In this document: positions 16,664-25,931 of the stretch, piece after piece
How positions within the stretch are numbered: position 1 is the stretch's first letter
Layout of the letters: the number at the start of each line of letters is the position of its first letter
NCBI RefSeq assembly: GCF_020176795.1
Contig: NZ_JAIUKE010000103.1
Span: 1-32,990, forward strand
Length of the DNA stretch: 32,990 nt
Source: Streptomyces sp. 8L
Lineage (GTDB): Bacteria; Actinomycetota; Actinomycetes; Streptomycetales; Streptomycetaceae
Reading direction: 5' to 3'
Notes under the pieces: model-generated
The model's input: only the letters and a program-made list of their open reading frames with translations
The model's database searches: none
What the model was told of the DNA's origin: nothing
Translations under genes and position numbers: made by a program

Positions 16664-18070
16664 TTACTTCTTGGAGGGGTGCTTGGACCGCTGCTGGCCC
16701 TTGCGCTGCCCCGACTTGGCTTGGCCTGACCGCGCGGCGGCGGGCTTGCCCGAAGCCTTGGACCTGGCGGGCTGCTGCCCCTGCTGCCCGGACTTCGCCT
16801 GACCGCCCTGGTTGGTCTGGCCCGTCTGCTTGGCCTGCCCGGCCTGCTTGGGGGAGGCGCTCTGCCGGGAACCGGCCGACTTCGTCGAGCCGCCCTGCCG
16901 CCGCGAGGACCCCGCGGGCTCCTTCTCCAGGCTGGTGGCCACGGAGTCGTCATCGGTCGACTCGACCGTCTGCGTACCGGCCGGAGAGGCGGCGGAGGAC
17001 TGCCGCTGCGACTTGCTCTGGCGCTTGGGCTGCTGGCGCCGCACGGTAGCGCCGGCGCCGCTCTCCGCGGCGATCGTGTCGCTCTTGACCAGGGAGCCGT
17101 CCGCCTGGGCCGCCAGGCCCGCCTTCGCGAGGCCGGTGATGAACTTGCGCTCGTTGTCGTTGCGGTCCGGGCCCTTGGAGACGATCGCCGCGATCATCTT
17201 CCGCTTGCGGTTGGACCGCACCTGCTCATGCGTCGTGGCGGACTTGAGCAGCCGCTGGAGGAAGGCGTCCTGCGCCTTGCTGCCGGGCGTGGGGTTCTGG
17301 TTGATCACGTACATCTGCTGGCCCATGGTCCACACGTTGGTGGTCAGCCAGTAGACGAGGACACCGACGGGGAAGTTGACACCCATACCCATGAAGATCA
17401 GCGGGAAGACGTACATCATCATCTTCTGCTGCTGCATGTACGGGGTCTTGACCGTGATGTCGACGTTCTTGGTCATCAGCTGGCGCTGCGTGTAGAACTG
17501 CGACGCGGACATCATGATGATCATGATTCCGGCGACGATGCGCACGTCCGTCAGCGAGGCGCCGAGGCTGGCGGCCTTGCTGGAGCTGTCCAGGAACTTC
17601 ACGGCCAGCGGGGCGCCGAAGATGTGGGCCTGCCGGGCGCTGTCGAGCAGCGGCTGGTTGATGGCGCCGATCTTGGTGCCGTTCGCGATGCCGGCGAGCA
17701 CGTGGTAGAGCGCGAAGAAGAACGGCGACTGGGCGATGATCGGCAGACACGAGGAGAGCGGGTTGGTGCCCGTCTCCTTGTACAGCTTCATCATCTCTTC
17801 GGACTGTCGCTGCTTGTCGTTCTTGTAGCGCTCCTGGATCGCCTTCATCTTCGGCTGGAGCACCTGCATGTTGCGCGTCGACTTGATCTGCTTGACGAAG
17901 AGCGGGATCAGGCAGATACGGATCAACACGACCAGGGACACGATGGACAGTCCCCAGGCCCACCCGGTATCGGGGCCGAAGACCGCCCCGTACAGGGAGT
18001 GGAACTGGACGATGACCCACGAAACAGGCCAAGTGATAAAACTGAACAGACTGGCAATCGAGTCGAACAT
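16664..18070 (-). CDS. yidC: Membrane protein insertase YidC
   Basis: 468 residues. YidC inserts membrane proteins with or without SecYEG. The conserved core is present: membrane segments at about 3-30, 37-60 (with the conserved hydrophilic-groove arginine R51 in LIRICLIP), 108-129, 176-198 and 217-250. A cytoplasmic coiled-coil-like hairpin (65-100, [24 protein letters not shown]) lies after the second segment. The last ~120 residues form a long basic, Gln/Ser/Gly/Lys-rich tail with repeated GQAK/GQTN units, likely to contact ribosomes. The ATG at 18070 directly abuts the yidD stop (TGA-ATG) with AAGGAG inside the yidD end, so translation is coupled. Confidence 0.96.
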   Translation of the reverse strand: MFDSIASLFSFITWPVSWVIVQFHSLYGAVFGPDTGWAWGLSIVSLVVLIRICLIPLFVKQIKSTRNMQVLQPKMKAIQERYKNDKQRQSEEMMKLYKETGTNPLSSCLPIIAQSPFFFALYHVLAGIANGTKIGAINQPLLDSARQAHIFGAPLAVKFLDSSSKAASLGASLTDVRIVAGIMIIMMSASQFYTQRQLMTKNVDITVKTPYMQQQKMMMYVFPLIFMGMGVNFPVGVLVYWLTTNVWTMGQQMYVINQNPTPGSKAQDAFLQRLLKSATTHEQVRSNRKRKMIAAIVSKGPDRNDNERKFITGLAKAGLAAQADGSLVKSDTIAAESGAGATVRRQQPKRQSKSQRQSSAASPAGTQTVESTDDDSVATSLEKEPAGSSRRQGGSTKSAGSRQSASPKQAGQAKQTGQTNQGGQAKSGQQGQQPARSKASGKPAAARSGQAKSGQRKGQQRSKHPSKK

Positions 18071-18436
18071 TCAGGCTCCTTGAGCATGGGGCGAGGTCTC
18101 TGCGGCCGGACTGGAGGACGCGGAACGATCAGATCCCGGTCCTCCGGAAGGCACGCCAGTCGCGGAGTGCCCGCTCTTTCTGCGCCACGCGTCGCGCAAC
18201 GCTTCATGCCACCGCGGTCGCTTCCGCGGGGGAACATGATCCACACCACCCGGCGACCACGGATTGCACCGCAGGATGCGCCAGGCGGTAAGCGCCGTGC
18301 CCTTCACCGCGCCGTGTCGGTCGATGGCCGTGTACCCATAGTGCGAGCACGACGGGTAGTAACGACAGACCGGACCCAGCAAAGGACTGATCGTCCACTG
18401 GTACAGCTTGATCAGGGCCAGCAGCGGATACTTCAT
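18071..18436 (-). CDS. yidD: Membrane protein insertion efficiency factor YidD
   Basis: 121 residues. The family core is complete: [21 protein letters not shown] (19-39) with three cysteines in the usual places including C51-less spacing to [14 protein letters not shown] (56-69). An N-terminal amphipathic helix ([16 protein letters not shown]) would attach it to the membrane. About 50 C-terminal residues are low-complexity and variable. It assists YidC-dependent insertion. The ATG start overlaps the rnpA stop by four bases (ATGA), and its stop abuts the yidC start. Confidence 0.95.
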   Translation of the reverse strand: MKYPLLALIKLYQWTISPLLGPVCRYYPSCSHYGYTAIDRHGAVKGTALTAWRILRCNPWSPGGVDHVPPRKRPRWHEALRDAWRRKSGHSATGVPSGGPGSDRSASSSPAAETSPHAQGA

Positions 18437-18804
18437 CGCACGCCCCTTCCCAGCAGCCGCTCAAGAGCGGCGTCCAGGTCTCGGGCCAGTTGTTCATGGG
18501 ACGCATCACCCGAACCGGGCAACGCTCGTACGACAACCAGGCTACCGGGGGGAAGTACGGACAGGCGTTCGCGGACAAGATGCCGAAGCTGGCGCTTCAC
18601 CCGCGTCCTGACGACGGCACCACCGACGGCTTTGCTCACGACGAAACCCGCACGTACCGGGAAGGCACTCCCCCCCGGCGCGTGCGGGTCAAGTCGACCG
18701 TCGCGCATGTGGACGACCAGGAGCGGCCGTCCGGCCCTGCGTCCTCGGCGTACCGCGATCGCGAATTCTTCGCGCCGCCTCAGCCGATGCTCGGTAGGCA
18801 GCAC
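18433..18804 (-). CDS. rnpA: Ribonuclease P protein component
   Basis: 123 residues. The basic protein subunit that helps the RNase P RNA mature tRNA 5' ends. The family pattern [21 protein letters not shown] (7-27), the [14 protein letters not shown] strand and the basic helix [16 protein letters not shown] are clear. The usual RNR motif (Arg-Asn-Arg-Val-Lys-Arg) reads Arg-Thr-Arg here, a noticeable Asn-to-Thr change in an otherwise normal protein. The GTG start at 18804 lies 18 bases after rpmH with only a weak AGGT ribosome site, fitting translation coupled to the abundant rpmH message. Confidence 0.95.
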   Translation of the reverse strand: MLPTEHRLRRREEFAIAVRRGRRAGRPLLVVHMRDGRLDPHAPGGSAFPVRAGFVVSKAVGGAVVRTRVKRQLRHLVRERLSVLPPGSLVVVRALPGSGDASHEQLARDLDAALERLLGRGVR

Positions 18805-18822
18805 GTCATGACCTGGTGGAAA

Positions 18823-18960
18823 TCAGGCGGACAGACGGGCGCGACCCTTGCCACGGCGGGACGCGAGGATCGCGCGGCCGGCACGGGTACGCATCCGCAG
18901 CCTGAACCCGTGGGTCTTGGCGCGACGGCGGTTGTTCGGCTGGAAGGTGCGCTTACTCAC
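18823..18960 (-). CDS. rpmH: 50S ribosomal protein L34
   Basis: 45 residues, read from GTG at 18960 ([18 protein letters not shown]...) to a TGA at 18823-18825. The sequence is very basic and matches L34 over its full length, including [13 protein letters not shown] and [12 protein letters not shown]34 lies at the surface of the large ribosomal subunit. GGAG eight bases upstream supports the start. It heads the minus-strand operon with rnpA and is divergent from dnaA, the classical bacterial arrangement. Confidence 0.97.
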   Translation of the reverse strand: MSKRTFQPNNRRRAKTHGFRLRMRTRAGRAILASRRGKGRARLSA

Positions 18961-19196
18961 TCAGGGGCTCCAGAGAATGATGGGTGATGGCGGGGCATCG
19001 TCTGGCTGTCACCGTGCGCCCACGAGTAGCAGCTCTCGTTCAACGCCCGAGTGCACCGCTTCACAATCACGATCCGTGATCTTTGCCCATCGGAGGCAGG
19101 CGGCAGCAGCCATCGACAACTCGACCTGGTCACGGTACGCGGCATTACGCCATCCGGTCAAACCAGCAGTATGCGCCCCCGCCACTGTGCACAGCC

Positions 19197-19205
19197 TGTG
19201 GACAA
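19197..19205 (-). promoter_or_regulatory. Perfect DnaA box upstream of dnaA
   Basis: TGTGGACAA, the complement of the preferred Streptomyces box TTGTCCACA, ends five bases before the -35 hexamer of the dnaA promoter. Its placement fits autoregulation of dnaA by DnaA. Confidence 0.85.
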
Positions 19206-19209
19206 CGAC

Positions 19210-19239
19210 TTGAACCGCGCGGGTCGGCCTGACTACCGT
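19210..19239 (+). promoter_or_regulatory. dnaA promoter
   Basis: TTGAAC (19210-19215) and TACCGT (19234-19239) with an 18-base spacer resemble the housekeeping HrdB consensus. Transcription would start near 19246, about 80 bases before the dnaA GTG. Confidence 0.65.
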
Positions 19240-19326
19240 GGCTGAACTCCGGCCTCCTTATCCGCCGGTCTTCCCATCCCGTCCCGAGAAGCGCACATTC
19301 GTGGGACCTGTGAGAGAGCGTGCCTC

Positions 19327-21333
19327 GTGGCTGACGTACCTGCCGATCTTGCCGCAGTGTGGCCGCGAGTGCTGGAGCAGCTCCTCAGGGAAGGCCAGCA
19401 GGGTGTGGAGAGCAAGGACAAGCAGTGGATCGAGCGCTGCCAGCCGCTCGCCCTGGTCGCGGACACGGCGCTGCTCTCCGTCCCCAATGAATGGGGAAAG
19501 CGGGTACTGGAAGGCCGCCTGGCGCCACTCATCAGTGAGACGCTGAGCCACGAGTGCGGCAGACCCATCAGGATCGCCATCACGGTGGACCCGTCGGCCG
19601 CGGACCCGGCGCCGACCCCGCCGGCCCCCGTGCCGCAGCCGCGCCACAGCGTCTACGACGACGGCTACGCGCACCACGCTCCGGACGACGTCATCCCCTC
19701 CGTACGCCCCGCCTACCCGGACTACCAGCAGCAGCGCCCCGAGCCCGGTGCCTGGCCGCGCAGCCAGGAGGAACTTTCCTGGCAGCAGACCCGCCTCGGC
19801 GGCTACCAGGACGATCCGTACAACAACGCGCGGACGCAGCAGCCGCAGCACGACTACCGCAGGCCGCAGGACGAGTACGGCAGGCCGGACGGTGACTACG
19901 GGCGGCAGGAGAACGACTACCGGGCCCCCGACGGGGACTACCGGTCGCCGCAGGACGGCGACTACCGGGCAGCACCGCAGGACAACGACTACCGCCCGTC
20001 GCAGGACAACGACTACCGGCACTCCGACAGCGAGTACCGCGGGCCCGAGAGTGACTACCGCCCGTCGCCCGTGGGCGACCGCGGCCCCTACGAGCAGCCC
20101 CGGCAGGACGCCAGGGGGCTGCCGGAGCAGCAGCTCGGCCGCGGCGGGTCAGGCTCGCACGGCGGCGGCGCGGCGCGCGGCGGCCACGGTGGCCCTGGCG
20201 CGGGCGGCCCCGGTGGTCCCAGTGGCCCCGGCGGCCGGCACCGCGGCGTGCCGGGGCCGCTCGGCGCGCAGCCGGCACCCGCGCCGGGACCGGGGGAGCC
20301 GCACGCGCGCCTGAACCCGAAGTACCTCTTCGACACGTTCGTCATCGGCGCGTCGAACCGCTTCGCGCACGCGGCCGCCGTCGCCGTGGCGGAGGCACCG
20401 GCCAAGGCGTACAACCCGCTGTTCATCTACGGGGAGTCGGGCCTCGGCAAGACGCACCTCCTGCACGCCATCGGGCACTACGCGCGCAGCCTCTTCCCCG
20501 GCACCCGGGTGCGGTACGTGAGCTCGGAGGAGTTCACGAACGAGTTCATCAACTCGATCCGCGACGGCAAGGGCGACACCTTCCGCAAGCGGTACCGGGA
20601 CGTCGACATCCTGCTCGTCGACGACATCCAGTTCCTCGCGAGCAAGGAGTCGACGCAGGAGGAGTTCTTCCACACCTTCAACACGCTGCACAACGCGAAC
20701 AAGCAGATCGTGCTCTCCTCCGACCGGCCGCCCAAGCAGCTGATGACGCTGGAGGACCGGCTCAGGAACCGCTTCGAGTGGGGCCTGACGACCGATGTGC
20801 AGACGCCTGAGCTGGAGACGCGGATCGCGATCCTCCGGAAGAAGGCCGTACAGGAGCAGCTGAACGCGCCGCCCGAGGTCCTCGAGTTCATCGCGTCCCG
20901 GATCTCGCGGAACATCCGCGAACTGGAGGGCGCGCTGATCCGCGTGACCGCGTTCGCCTCCCTCAACCGGCAGCCGGTGGACCTCGGGCTGACCGAGATC
21001 GTGCTCAAGGACCTGATCCCGGGCGGCGAGGACGCGGCTCCGGAGATCACGGCCGCGGCGATCATGGCGGCGACCGCCGACTACTTCGGCCTGTCCGTGG
21101 AGGACCTCTGCGGCTCCTCGCGCAGCCGGGTGCTGGTGACGGCGCGGCAGATCGCCATGTACCTGTGCAGGGAGCTGACCGATCTGTCACTGCCGAAGAT
21201 CGGCGCGCAGTTCGGCGGCCGCGACCATACGACGGTGATGCACGCGGACCGGAAGATCCGCGCGCTGATGGCGGAGCGCCGCTCCATCTACAACCAGGTG
21301 ACGGAGCTCACGAACCGCATCAAGAACGGCTGA
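19327..21333 (+). CDS. dnaA: Chromosomal replication initiator protein DnaA
   Basis: 668 residues, much longer than E. coli DnaA (467) because of domain II. Domain I (about 1-88) is the oligomerisation/helicase-contact part. Domain II (about 95-325) is low-complexity, with about ten DYR/EYR-containing repeats (176-246) followed by a Gly/Pro-rich stretch. Domain III (about 330-555) is the AAA+ ATPase with Walker A GESGLGKT near 369-376 and Walker [10 protein letters not shown] near 428-436. Domain IV binds DnaA boxes through the signature [15 protein letters not shown] (about 630-644). The GTG at 19327 has only a weak GAGAGAG ribosome site, which suits a limited initiator. The extended domain II is known for Streptomyces DnaA. 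Confidence 0.97.
   Translation: MADVPADLAAVWPRVLEQLLREGQQGVESKDKQWIERCQPLALVADTALLSVPNEWGKRVLEGRLAPLISETLSHECGRPIRIAITVDPSAADPAPTPPAPVPQPRHSVYDDGYAHHAPDDVIPSVRPAYPDYQQQRPEPGAWPRSQEELSWQQTRLGGYQDDPYNNARTQQPQHDYRRPQDEYGRPDGDYGRQENDYRAPDGDYRSPQDGDYRAAPQDNDYRPSQDNDYRHSDSEYRGPESDYRPSPVGDRGPYEQPRQDARGLPEQQLGRGGSGSHGGGAARGGHGGPGAGGPGGPSGPGGRHRGVPGPLGAQPAPAPGPGEPHARLNPKYLFDTFVIGASNRFAHAAAVAVAEAPAKAYNPLFIYGESGLGKTHLLHAIGHYARSLFPGTRVRYVSSEEFTNEFINSIRDGKGDTFRKRYRDVDILLVDDIQFLASKESTQEEFFHTFNTLHNANKQIVLSSDRPPKQLMTLEDRLRNRFEWGLTTDVQTPELETRIAILRKKAVQEQLNAPPEVLEFIASRISRNIRELEGALIRVTAFASLNRQPVDLGLTEIVLKDLIPGGEDAAPEITAAAIMAATADYFGLSVEDLCGSSRSRVLVTARQIAMYLCRELTDLSLPKIGAQFGGRDHTTVMHADRKIRALMAERRSIYNQVTELTNRIKNG
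19851..20070 (+). repeat. Degenerate in-frame repeats in dnaA domain II
   Basis: Repeated codons for (D/E)YR spaced every 6 to 10 residues, such as GGCGACTACCG and AACGACTACCG, form an imperfect array within dnaA. The DNA repeats keep frame, so copy number could vary between strains without breaking the gene. Confidence 0.7.
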
Positions 21334-21770
21334 GCGGCTCCAGCGAGGTCCGGCAAGGCGGCTGAGCGTCGCTGAGCCGCGCCACGTCCGGGCGAGTCCC
21401 GCAGCGACCCGAGTCCTGCCGAGTCCCGCGGCTACCCCGAGTCCTGCGGCTACCCCGAGTCCCGCACAGACCTGCCGGCCCCGCCCTTCCTGGGCGCCTT
21501 TCGCGTGCCCGCGGCACACGGCGCACGCCCCCGCCCGCCGTCCGCGCGCTCCCGCGGGTCCGTCCGCGCCCTCCCGCAGGGCCGTACGCGGCCGGGCTCA
21601 CCCACTCATGCCCGCGGCGCGGCGCGATCCGTGCCCGGCGGCGCATGCCCGCGCTCCCGCGACGCGTCTCCCCAACGCTCCCCGGGCGCTCCACAGTGCT
21701 CGCCTCGGACGCACTTCGGCGCTCCCCGGACGCTCCCCGGCGCTCGTCGGCACGTCTCTCACGGGGATGT
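21334..21770. repeat. GC-rich short-repeat stretch between dnaA and the origin boxes
   Basis: No gene is supported here. Two 18-base tandem units of the GAGTCCxGCGGCTACCCC type lie at 21421-21438 and 21439-21456, with partial copies around them (21394-21420 and 21457-21465). CGCTCCCCGG occurs three times (21676-21685, 21720-21729, 21731-21740). DnaA-box-like words are nearly absent, in contrast to the next 500 bases. Confidence 0.65.
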
Positions 21771-21832
21771 CACCGCCCCTCTCCACCCGGCCCCTGTTCG
21801 AATCCCAGCCGGTCGGGCGGGTGGCAAACCGC

Positions 21833-22330
21833 TTCTCCACAGATCTGGGTGTTTTCGGGCGTCCACACCCTGGGGACTTCTTCGTTGTCCAGATCGTGTC
21901 CACAGCCGCCCTCGACGGGGGATGATCAAGGCAGGTCAACCGCCTGGGGATTTGTGGGGAAGTGCCGTCCACAGCCTGTGGACGGCGAAAACGGCACCGA
22001 CCGCCCCTCGGACTTGTCCACCGGCGGCCCACAGGCACGGGCCTGTTACCCACAGCTCGTCCACAGCGCTGTCCACTGTTCGGCAACGGAACACGCCCTC
22101 TCACCGGGTCGAGTGAAAGGCGTCACACCAAGTCCACGGATTGGGCTGTGGGCAACGTGGGTAAACCTGGGGACGCAGCTGGGGAGAAGTGGCCCTCAGC
22201 TGTGCATGGGGTGTGCAGAACTTCCGGCCGTCCACAGTCGGGGCGACTTGTCCACGGGTGCGGCCCACAGGGCCGGTGGACAGAAAACCGTGTCTGACCT
22301 GCGCCAATGGCGTTATCCACGGTTTCCACA
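21833..22330. other. oriC: Chromosomal replication origin oriC with DnaA box cluster
   Basis: Between dnaA and dnaN lie about 17 nine-base words with zero to three differences from TTGTCCACA. Plus orientation starts: 21833, 21859, 21885, 21896, 21965, 22014, 22046, 22057, 22069, 22228, 22248, 22313, 22322. Reverse orientation starts: 21953, 21977, 22147, 22275. Weaker words occur at 21687, 22130 and 22156. Most point the same way. None is a perfect consensus; TTGTCCACC, TTGTCCACG, TTGTCCAGA and TCGTCCACA are the closest. The count and the dnaA-dnaN position agree with the 19-box Streptomyces oriC. No E. coli-like AT-rich 13-mers are visible. Confidence 0.93.
21964..21986. repeat. Back-to-back DnaA box palindrome in oriC
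   Basis: Two CCGTCCACA boxes face each other (21965-21973 plus, 21977-21985 minus) separated by three bases, giving 10-base arms GCCGTCCACA/TGTGGACGGC. It is the only such closely paired inverted box pair I see in the origin. Confidence 0.85.
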
Positions 22331-22551
22331 GGCCCTACTACTACTCCCACATAGAGTTAGCTGGGAATCCGCTTCGAAGTGGGGGCTGTGCGTAACTCGC
22401 CCCGGACCCGCTCGCCGCGATTTGACCGGGAGCAGCAACAGCTGTCAGTCCCGTAGGCCAGACTGTTCCCGGCGGCCTTCCCGGACCTTGGTCCTGGAGA
22501 CGGCGCCGACAAGGCCAGCAGGGCGCAGCAACAGCAGGAGGCGGGCTTACG
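22331..22551 (+). promoter_or_regulatory. dnaN leader region
   Basis: These 220 bases separate the last DnaA box from dnaN. TAGAGT at 22352-22357 fits a TANNNT -10, but no -35 is recognisable. AGGAGG at 22536-22541 is the ribosome site, ten bases before the GTG. No other feature is seen. Confidence 0.4.
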
Positions 22552-23682
22552 GTGAAGATCCGGGTGGAGCGCGATGTACTCGCGGAGGCGGTGGCCTGGG
22601 TGGCCCGCAGCCTCCCGGCCCGTCCGCCGGCGCCGGTCCTCGCGGGCCTGCTGCTGAAGGCCGAGGACGGTGCGCTGAGCTTCTCCAGCTTCGACTACGA
22701 GGTCTCGGCCAGGGTCTCGGTGGAGGCGGAGGTCGAGGAGGACGGCACGGTCCTCGTCTCCGGCCGCCTGCTCGCCGACATCTGCCGGGCGCTGCCCAAC
22801 CGGCCGGTGGAGATCTCCACAGACGGTGTACGGGCGACCGTCGTCTGCGGCTCCTCCCGGTTCACGCTCCACACACTGCCTGTGGAGGAGTACCCGGCGC
22901 TGCCGCAGATGCCGACGGCCACGGGCACCGTCCCCGGCGAGGTCTTCGCGTCGGCCGCCGCCCAGGTGGCCATCGCCGCGGGCCGGGACGACACGCTGCC
23001 GGTGCTCACCGGCGTACGGATCGAGATCGAGGGCGACACGGTCACCCTCGCCTCGACGGACCGCTACCGGTTCGCGGTCCGCGAGTTCCTGTGGAAGCCG
23101 GAGGCACCGGACATCTCCGCGGTCGCGCTGGTGCCCGCGAAGACGCTCCTGGACACCGCGAAGGCGCTGACCAGCGGCGACACGGTGACGCTCGCCCTGG
23201 CGGGCTCGGGCGCCGGTGAGGGCCTGATCGGTTTCGAGGGCGCGGGCCGGCGTACGACCACGCGGCTCCTCGAAGGCGACCTGCCGAAGTACAAGACGCT
23301 GTTCCCGACGGAGTTCAACTCGGTCGCGGTGATCGAGACGGCGCCGTTCGTCGAGGCCGTCAAGCGCGTGGCGCTGGTCGCCGAGCGCAACACCCCGGTG
23401 CGGCTCAGTTTCGAGCAGGGCGTGCTGATCCTGGAAGCCGGGTCGAGCGACGACGCACAGGCTGTGGAAAGGGTCGACGCGCAGCTGGAGGGCGACGACA
23501 TCTCGATCGCCTTCAACCCGACGTTCCTGCTGGACGGCCTGAGCGCGATCGACTCGCCCGCCGCTCAGCTGTCGTTCACGACGTCGACGAAGCCCGCGCT
23601 GCTGAGCGGTCGTCCCGCGGTGGATGCCGAGGCCGACGAGGCGTACAAGTACCTGATCATGCCCGTACGGCTGAGCGGCTGA
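22552..23682 (+). CDS. dnaN: DNA polymerase III beta subunit (sliding clamp)
   Basis: 376 residues, the normal size for three clamp subdomains. It forms the ring that tethers DNA polymerase III and repair proteins to DNA. The opening MKIRVERDVLAEAVAWVARSLPARPPAPVLAGLLL, the mid-domain GRDDTLPVLTGVRIEI stretch and the C-terminal YKYLIMPVRL ending are characteristic. The GTG start has AGGAGG ten bases upstream. It lies immediately right of oriC, transcribed away from it as a leading-strand gene. Confidence 0.97.
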   Translation: MKIRVERDVLAEAVAWVARSLPARPPAPVLAGLLLKAEDGALSFSSFDYEVSARVSVEAEVEEDGTVLVSGRLLADICRALPNRPVEISTDGVRATVVCGSSRFTLHTLPVEEYPALPQMPTATGTVPGEVFASAAAQVAIAAGRDDTLPVLTGVRIEIEGDTVTLASTDRYRFAVREFLWKPEAPDISAVALVPAKTLLDTAKALTSGDTVTLALAGSGAGEGLIGFEGAGRRTTTRLLEGDLPKYKTLFPTEFNSVAVIETAPFVEAVKRVALVAERNTPVRLSFEQGVLILEAGSSDDAQAVERVDAQLEGDDISIAFNPTFLLDGLSAIDSPAAQLSFTTSTKPALLSGRPAVDAEADEAYKYLIMPVRLSG

Positions 23683-23758
23683 CCCCGCAGGTGAGCCGGG
23701 GCGGCCCGGCGTAGGCTCGCCGGTGGGTACGCATCGCCACGACGTTAAGGAATCCCTG

Positions 23759-24697
23759 ATGGAGCTCGGTCTCATCGGTCTCGGCAAGATGGGCGGCAAC
23801 ATGCGCGAGCGTCTTCGCCGCGCGGGCCACACCGTCATCGGGTACGACCGCAACCCCGACATCGCGGATGTGCACAGCCTCAAGGAGCTTGTGGACAAGC
23901 TGAAGGGCCCGCGGGTCGTCTGGGCGATGGTGCCGGCGGGCGCCCCCACCCAGTCCACGATCGATGAGCTTGCCGACCTGCTGTCCCCGGGCGACGTCGT
24001 CGTGGACGGCGGCAACTCCCGCTGGACCGAGGACGAGAAGCACGCGGTCGAGCTGGGCATCAAGGGCATCGGCTTCGTCGACTGCGGTGTCTCGGGCGGC
24101 GTCTGGGGCCTGGAGAACGGCTACGCGCTGATGTACGGCGGTACGCCGGACGACGTCGCGAAGGTCAGGCCGGTCTTCGACGCGCTGAAGCCCGAGGGCG
24201 AGTTCGGCGCCGTGCACGCGGGCAAGGTGGGCGCCGGCCACTTCGCGAAGATGGTCCACAACGGCATCGAGTACGCGATGATGCAGGCGTATGCCGAGGG
24301 CTGGGAGCTGCTGGAGAAGGTCGGCTCGGTCACGGACGTGCGCGAGGTGTTCCGCTCCTGGCAGGAGGGCACGGTCATCCGGTCCTGGCTGCTGGACCTC
24401 GCGGTCAACGCGCTGGACGACGACGAGCATCTTGAGCAGCTCAAGGGCTACGCGGACGACTCCGGCGAGGGCCGGTGGACGGTCGAGGCCGCGATCGACC
24501 ACGCGGTGCCGCTGCCCGCGATCACGGCGTCGCTGTTCGCCCGGTTCGCGTCGCGGCAGGACGACTCCCCGCAGATGAAGATGATCGCCGCGCTGCGCAA
24601 CCAGTTCGGCGGCCACGCGGTCGAGGCCAACGCCGCCGAGGCCGCGGCCATGAAGAGCACCAAGAACACCAAGAGCACGAAGAAGTCCGACAAGTAG
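23759..24697 (+). CDS. gnd: 6-phosphogluconate dehydrogenase, decarboxylating (short type)
   Basis: 312 residues. It oxidises 6-phosphogluconate to ribulose 5-phosphate and CO2 in the pentose phosphate pathway. The Rossmann loop [12 protein letters not shown] (3-14), the substrate signature [12 protein letters not shown] and the catalytic [19 protein letters not shown] segment are all present. The ~300-residue length marks the short, often NAD-preferring subgroup rather than the 470-residue E. coli type. The cofactor cannot be fixed from sequence alone. A Lys/Thr/Ser-rich tail (last ~18 residues) is an add-on. The ATG at 23759 follows AAGGAA with a six-base gap. Its position between dnaN and recF is the normal Streptomyces arrangement. 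A perfect DnaA box word lies in its coding sequence. Confidence 0.95.
   Translation: MELGLIGLGKMGGNMRERLRRAGHTVIGYDRNPDIADVHSLKELVDKLKGPRVVWAMVPAGAPTQSTIDELADLLSPGDVVVDGGNSRWTEDEKHAVELGIKGIGFVDCGVSGGVWGLENGYALMYGGTPDDVAKVRPVFDALKPEGEFGAVHAGKVGAGHFAKMVHNGIEYAMMQAYAEGWELLEKVGSVTDVREVFRSWQEGTVIRSWLLDLAVNALDDDEHLEQLKGYADDSGEGRWTVEAAIDHAVPLPAITASLFARFASRQDDSPQMKMIAALRNQFGGHAVEANAAEAAAMKSTKNTKSTKKSDK
23890..23898 (-). other. Perfect DnaA box word inside gnd
   Basis: TGTGGACAA (complement of TTGTCCACA) lies within a 12-base palindrome CTTGTGGACAAG in the gnd coding sequence, about 1.6 kb from the origin cluster. Whether DnaA binds here is unknown; the codons for Leu-Val-Asp-Lys may simply produce it by chance. 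Confidence 0.5.
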
Positions 24698-24758
24698 CCG
24701 GACCGCTGCCCGGTCGGCGGCCGGACGGCGGTCGCAACCGGGAGGCCGGCGCACATCC

Positions 24759-25931
24759 ATGCACGTCACGCATCTGTCGCTGGCCGACTTCCGCTCGTAC
24801 GCCCGGATCGAGGTGCCGCTCGGTCCGGGCGTGGGCGTTTTCGTGGGGGCCAACGGCCAGGGGAAGACGAACCTGGTCGAGGCGGTCGGATACCTGGCCA
24901 CCCTGGGCAGCCACCGGGTCTCCTCGGACGCGCCGCTGGTGAGGGCGGGCGCGGAGCGGGCGGTGATCCGGGCGTCGGTGACGCAGGGCGAGCGTTCCCA
25001 GCTCGTGGAGATCGAGCTCAATCCGGGCCGGGCCAACCGCGCGAGGATCAACCGCTCCTCGCAGGTACGTCCGCGTGACGTGCTGGGGATCGTACGGACG
25101 GTGCTGTTCGCGCCCGAGGACCTGGCGCTGGTGAAGGGCGACCCGGGCGAGCGCCGGCGGTTCCTGGACGAGCTGGTGACGGCGCGGTCGCCGCGCATGG
25201 CCGGCGTGCGGTCGGATTACGACAGGGTGCTCAAGCAGCGCAACACGCTGCTCAAGTCGGCCGCGATGGCCCGGCGGCACGGCGGACGCGGAATGGACCT
25301 CTCGACGCTCGACGTGTGGGACCAGCATCTGGCGCGGGTGGGCGCCGAGGTGCTGGCGCAGCGCGCGGATCTCGTCGCGGTGCTGGGGCCGCTGGCCGAC
25401 AAGGCGTACGGCGACGTGGCACCGGGCGGCGGGCCCGTGTCCCTGGAGTACCGGTCCTCGGCGGCGCACGAGGCGGGCGCGGGTCCGGCCGGCGCCGCGG
25501 GCGGCGAGCCGTCCGGAGGGGGGACGCCGGTCCGCGAGGAGCTGTACGAGCAGCTGCTCGCGGCGCTGGCGTCGGTGCGCAGACAGGAGGTCGAGCGCGG
25601 GGTGACGCTCGTCGGACCGCACCGCGACGACCTGGTGCTCAAGCTCGGGGAGCTGCCCGCGAAGGGGTACGCGAGCCACGGCGAGTCCTGGTCGTTCGCG
25701 CTGGCGCTGCGGCTCGCCTCGTACGAGCTGCTGCGGGCGGAGGGCAACGAGCCGGTGCTGGTCCTCGACGACGTCTTCGCCGAGCTGGACGTGCGGCGCC
25801 GGGAGCGGCTCGCCGAGCTGGTGGCGCACGGCGAGCAGGTCCTCGTGACGGCGGCGGTGGACGACGACGTGCCGGGCGTACTGAGCGGGACGCGGTTCTC
25901 GGTGGCGGACGGGACGGTGGAGCGGCTGTGA
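24759..25931 (+). CDS. recF: DNA replication/repair protein RecF
   Basis: 390 residues. An SMC-like ATPase that helps load RecA at gaps. Walker A is G30-ANGQGKT-N38, the ABC signature-like [14 protein letters not shown] is near 306-319, and Walker [12 protein letters not shown] is near 334. The N-terminal [21 protein letters not shown] is typical RecF. The middle of the protein includes a Gly/Ala-rich insertion (about 240-255) seen in high-GC relatives. The ATG at 24759 has GGAGG somewhat far upstream (24741-24745). Its stop overlaps the next gene start by four bases. Confidence 0.96.
   Translation: MHVTHLSLADFRSYARIEVPLGPGVGVFVGANGQGKTNLVEAVGYLATLGSHRVSSDAPLVRAGAERAVIRASVTQGERSQLVEIELNPGRANRARINRSSQVRPRDVLGIVRTVLFAPEDLALVKGDPGERRRFLDELVTARSPRMAGVRSDYDRVLKQRNTLLKSAAMARRHGGRGMDLSTLDVWDQHLARVGAEVLAQRADLVAVLGPLADKAYGDVAPGGGPVSLEYRSSAAHEAGAGPAGAAGGEPSGGGTPVREELYEQLLAALASVRRQEVERGVTLVGPHRDDLVLKLGELPAKGYASHGESWSFALALRLASYELLRAEGNEPVLVLDDVFAELDVRRRERLAELVAHGEQVLVTAAVDDDVPGVLSGTRFSVADGTVERL

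Larger units (their letters stand above)
18961..19326. promoter_or_regulatory. rpmH-dnaA divergent promoter region
   Basis: These 366 bases lie between the divergent rpmH and dnaA starts. It contains the plus-strand dnaA promoter (19210-19239), a perfect DnaA box (19197-19205) and a weaker box-like 9-mer next to it (CTGTGCACA, about 19184-19192). On the minus strand I found no convincing rpmH promoter pair. A small dyad ATCAC/GTGAT lies at 19066-19080. No gene is supported here. Confidence 0.7.
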
